From contig JAUIBL010000001.1 of NCBI GenBank assembly GCA_030428355.1, positions 186,001 to 250,000 of the forward strand: a stretch of DNA of 64,000 nucleotides, written 5' to 3'. This DNA comes from Alphaproteobacteria bacterium (lineage in GTDB: Bacteria > Pseudomonadota > Alphaproteobacteria > Rhodobacterales > Rhodobacteraceae). A program made the translations under genes and the position numbers. Below are positions 62,480-64,000 of the stretch, piece after piece (the stretch's first letter is position 1; every line of letters starts with the position of its first letter). Under the pieces are notes generated by a model, which searched no databases, had not been told where the DNA came from, and saw only the letters and a list, made by a program, of their open reading frames with translations.

Positions 62480-64000
62480 CTGGCCAGAATGCCCTGCGCC
62501 TTGGCCAGCAACCTTAGCGCCCCTGCGGGCGGTATGGTGCCGTCACGCAACCTGTCCAGCACGATTTCGACCGGACAGGCCTGCCCGGTGACCGGATCGA
62601 AATAACGCGGGTAATCGATCAGGCTGGCATGCACCAATGCCTCGAGCGCGACCACCTGCCCGCGCCGGTCCGGTGTCGGGCAGAGATCGGTCGTCAGCCC
62701 CCACCCGGCATAGAACGGCACCCCAAGCGTGGTTACGGGCACGTCGCGCAGCAGGGCCTCGAACCCGGTGAGCGACGTCATGGTCCAGACGGCATCGACC
62801 TGCTGCAAGAGCTGTGACATGGGAATGTCGGTGATCACCCGATCCGCCCACTGACCCGCATCGGCAACCGCGCCGGGCCGCAGACCGGCGACCACGTCGG
62901 GATGGGGTTTGTACAGGATGAACGCCTCCGCATTGGCATCGCGCACCCGTTTCAGAAGCGCCGCATTGGTCTTGATCTCGGGACTTCCGACAACGACCGA
63001 AGCATCGTTTTCAACCTGTCCAGGCACCAGAAGAACGGGCCTATTTTCAAGGTGTTCAAGCTCTGCACCCTTGGCACCGGCGGCGTATTTCGTGACCTGT
63101 TCGGTGACCAGCCGTCGGATGACCCGGCGGGCGCGGTCCAGCGCATGATCGGGCAGTGAACCGCTTTTCGCGATCAGGGTTTCAAGCCGCGAGGGGCGCG
63201 TCGGATCGAAATAGATGCCGGTGTCGTCCAGAACCAGCGACATCGGTGGCACAAGCTCCGCGCCCAATCCCTGCGACCGGATGAAGCCATCCTCGACGCA
63301 GACCTCCCCCGGTTCGGCAGCACGTCCCCAGGACATCACCCGCGCATCGCCCGCGACCCGAGGCGTGCCGAACCGCATGGGTTTCTGCTGTCCGAACATC
63401 GTCTGCATATGCGGGCGTTTCCAAAGCCGGATATTGCGACCAACCCATCCGTGCCTGTCTTCGATCCACGCGCGCTGGGTCGCTTCAAGCGTGGCGATCA
63501 CCCGCTCAAGATCACAAAGTGTGTCGTGGTAGGGATCGTACCACACCGGGTAGCGCATCATCGCGCCCGCAAAGAGCTGGGTTCGGGTGAGCTTGCGCTG
63601 GCGTCGGATCAACTGGTGTTCGTCCTCGGTCAGGCCCCAGCCGGCATAGAACGGCGTGCCAAAGACCCGGGGTTTGTGGCCTGCAAGGATGGCTTCGAAC
63701 CCCATATGCGACGACAGGGTATAGACCGCGATGGCCCCCTCCAGAAGGTCCATCGGAGCGTAGGCACCATCGACAAATGCGATCCGCCCCTGCGCCTGTT
63801 CCCGTGTGTAGTGTCCGGGGCGCGTTCCGGCCTGCGTTTCTGGATGCGACCGGATCAGGATGCGCGCATTGGGATGTTCTGTCTGGGCATAGTACAGCAT
63901 CTCTGCAAACCGCGCGCGCGCCATGTCTGGCCCCGGAACCGATGCCAGCACCGAGGCGTCGCCTTCCACCTGATCGATCACAAGAACATAGCCGGGGTCC
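62455..64000 (-). CDS. kpsC: Capsular polysaccharide synthesis/export protein KpsC, C-terminal part
   Basis: At least 515 residues are visible and the frame stays open to the window edge, so the N-terminus is missing. KpsC proteins are two-domain beta-Kdo transferases that build the linker of lipid-anchored capsule. The duplicated core shows twice, as FGTPFYAGWGLTEDE and LGVPFYAGWGLTTDL, and the C-terminal domain starts near EDGFIRSQGLGAELVPP and DDTGIYFD. LLVPGQVENDASV marks the second domain centre. Capsule genes are expected upstream of the window edge on this strand. Its 3' end overlaps ribD by 25 bp. Confidence 0.9.
   Translation of the reverse strand, partial: DPGYVLVIDQVEGDASVLASVPGPDMARARFAEMLYYAQTEHPNARILIRSHPETQAGTRPGHYTREQAQGRIAFVDGAYAPMDLLEGAIAVYTLSSHMGFEAILAGHKPRVFGTPFYAGWGLTEDEHQLIRRQRKLTRTQLFAGAMMRYPVWYDPYHDTLCDLERVIATLEATQRAWIEDRHGWVGRNIRLWKRPHMQTMFGQQKPMRFGTPRVAGDARVMSWGRAAEPGEVCVEDGFIRSQGLGAELVPPMSLVLDDTGIYFDPTRPSRLETLIAKSGSLPDHALDRARRVIRRLVTEQVTKYAAGAKGAELEHLENRPVLLVPGQVENDASVVVGSPEIKTNAALLKRVRDANAEAFILYKPHPDVVAGLRPGAVADAGQWADRVITDIPMSQLLQQVDAVWTMTSLTGFEALLRDVPVTTLGVPFYAGWGLTTDLCPTPDRRGQVVALEALVHASLIDYPRYFDPVTGQACPVEIVLDRLRDGTIPPAGALRLLAKAQGILASYAWLWRR

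Overview
The window is GC-rich, densely packed chromosomal DNA from an alphaproteobacterium, almost certainly a member of the Rhodobacterales (roseobacter group). This rests on several signs: an FnrL-type regulator divergent from hemN across a perfect FNR box, a membrane-anchored CycM-type cytochrome c, a dnaG-rpoD pair, a bacterial-type mlaEFD operon with a fused STAS domain, a small TelA/XpaC/SPFH cluster, and intergenic palindromes of a kind I associate with roseobacter genomes. I see no insertion sequence, prophage, CRISPR array or plasmid gene. Both window edges cut genes.

Layout. 1-6.9 kb: a membrane/envelope-stress type cluster (small membrane peptide, XpaC-like, TelA, DUF2927 lipoprotein, SPFH-GYF protein, two stand-alone CZB zinc-sensor proteins on the other strand, and a double zinc-ribbon membrane protein). 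6.9-15 kb: fnrL and hemN (oxygen-responsive haem synthesis) and the peptide importer yejABEF. 15-25.2 kb: cycM, pheA, a DMT exporter, the ileS-DUF3253-ogt operon, a VIT-family transporter, and the ycjX-GNAT-ycjF operon. 25.3-29.4 kb: truA, argD-argF, and the rpmH-rnpA-yidD group behind a near-consensus promoter. 29.4-33.5 kb: a candidate structured RNA, then TVP38, a FAD disulfide oxidoreductase and a histidine kinase, then tRNA-Arg(ACG).

33.7-45.8 kb is mainly accessory metabolism: a CoA-transferase/hydratase pair, the Mla-type lipid transport operon, and a group made of a ThDP enzyme, a diaminopropionate-ammonia-lyase-like PLP enzyme, an M24 hydrolase, an AMDase/maleate-isomerase-like protein and a hydroxypyruvate-isomerase-like protein. 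The second group looks like an uncharacterised amino-acid-derivative pathway. 46-52.6 kb: tRNA-Gly(TCC), an ABC exporter, a beta-hydroxyacid dehydrogenase, and three Tad-type pilus/pseudopilin genes with a vWA adhesin. 52.8-64 kb: gdhA, a small secreted protein, dnaG, rpoD, HlyU-like, a small membrane protein, dienelactone hydrolase, yjbQ, nrdR, ribD and the end of kpsC.

Genes are packed with many 4-nt start/stop overlaps, so most units above are probably operons. The points that most deserve follow-up are the TelA/SPFH/CZB cluster with its short membrane peptide, the amino-acid-derivative pathway at 40.4-45.8 kb, the inverted-repeat RNA candidate at 29.57 kb, and the hairpin at the start of rnpA.
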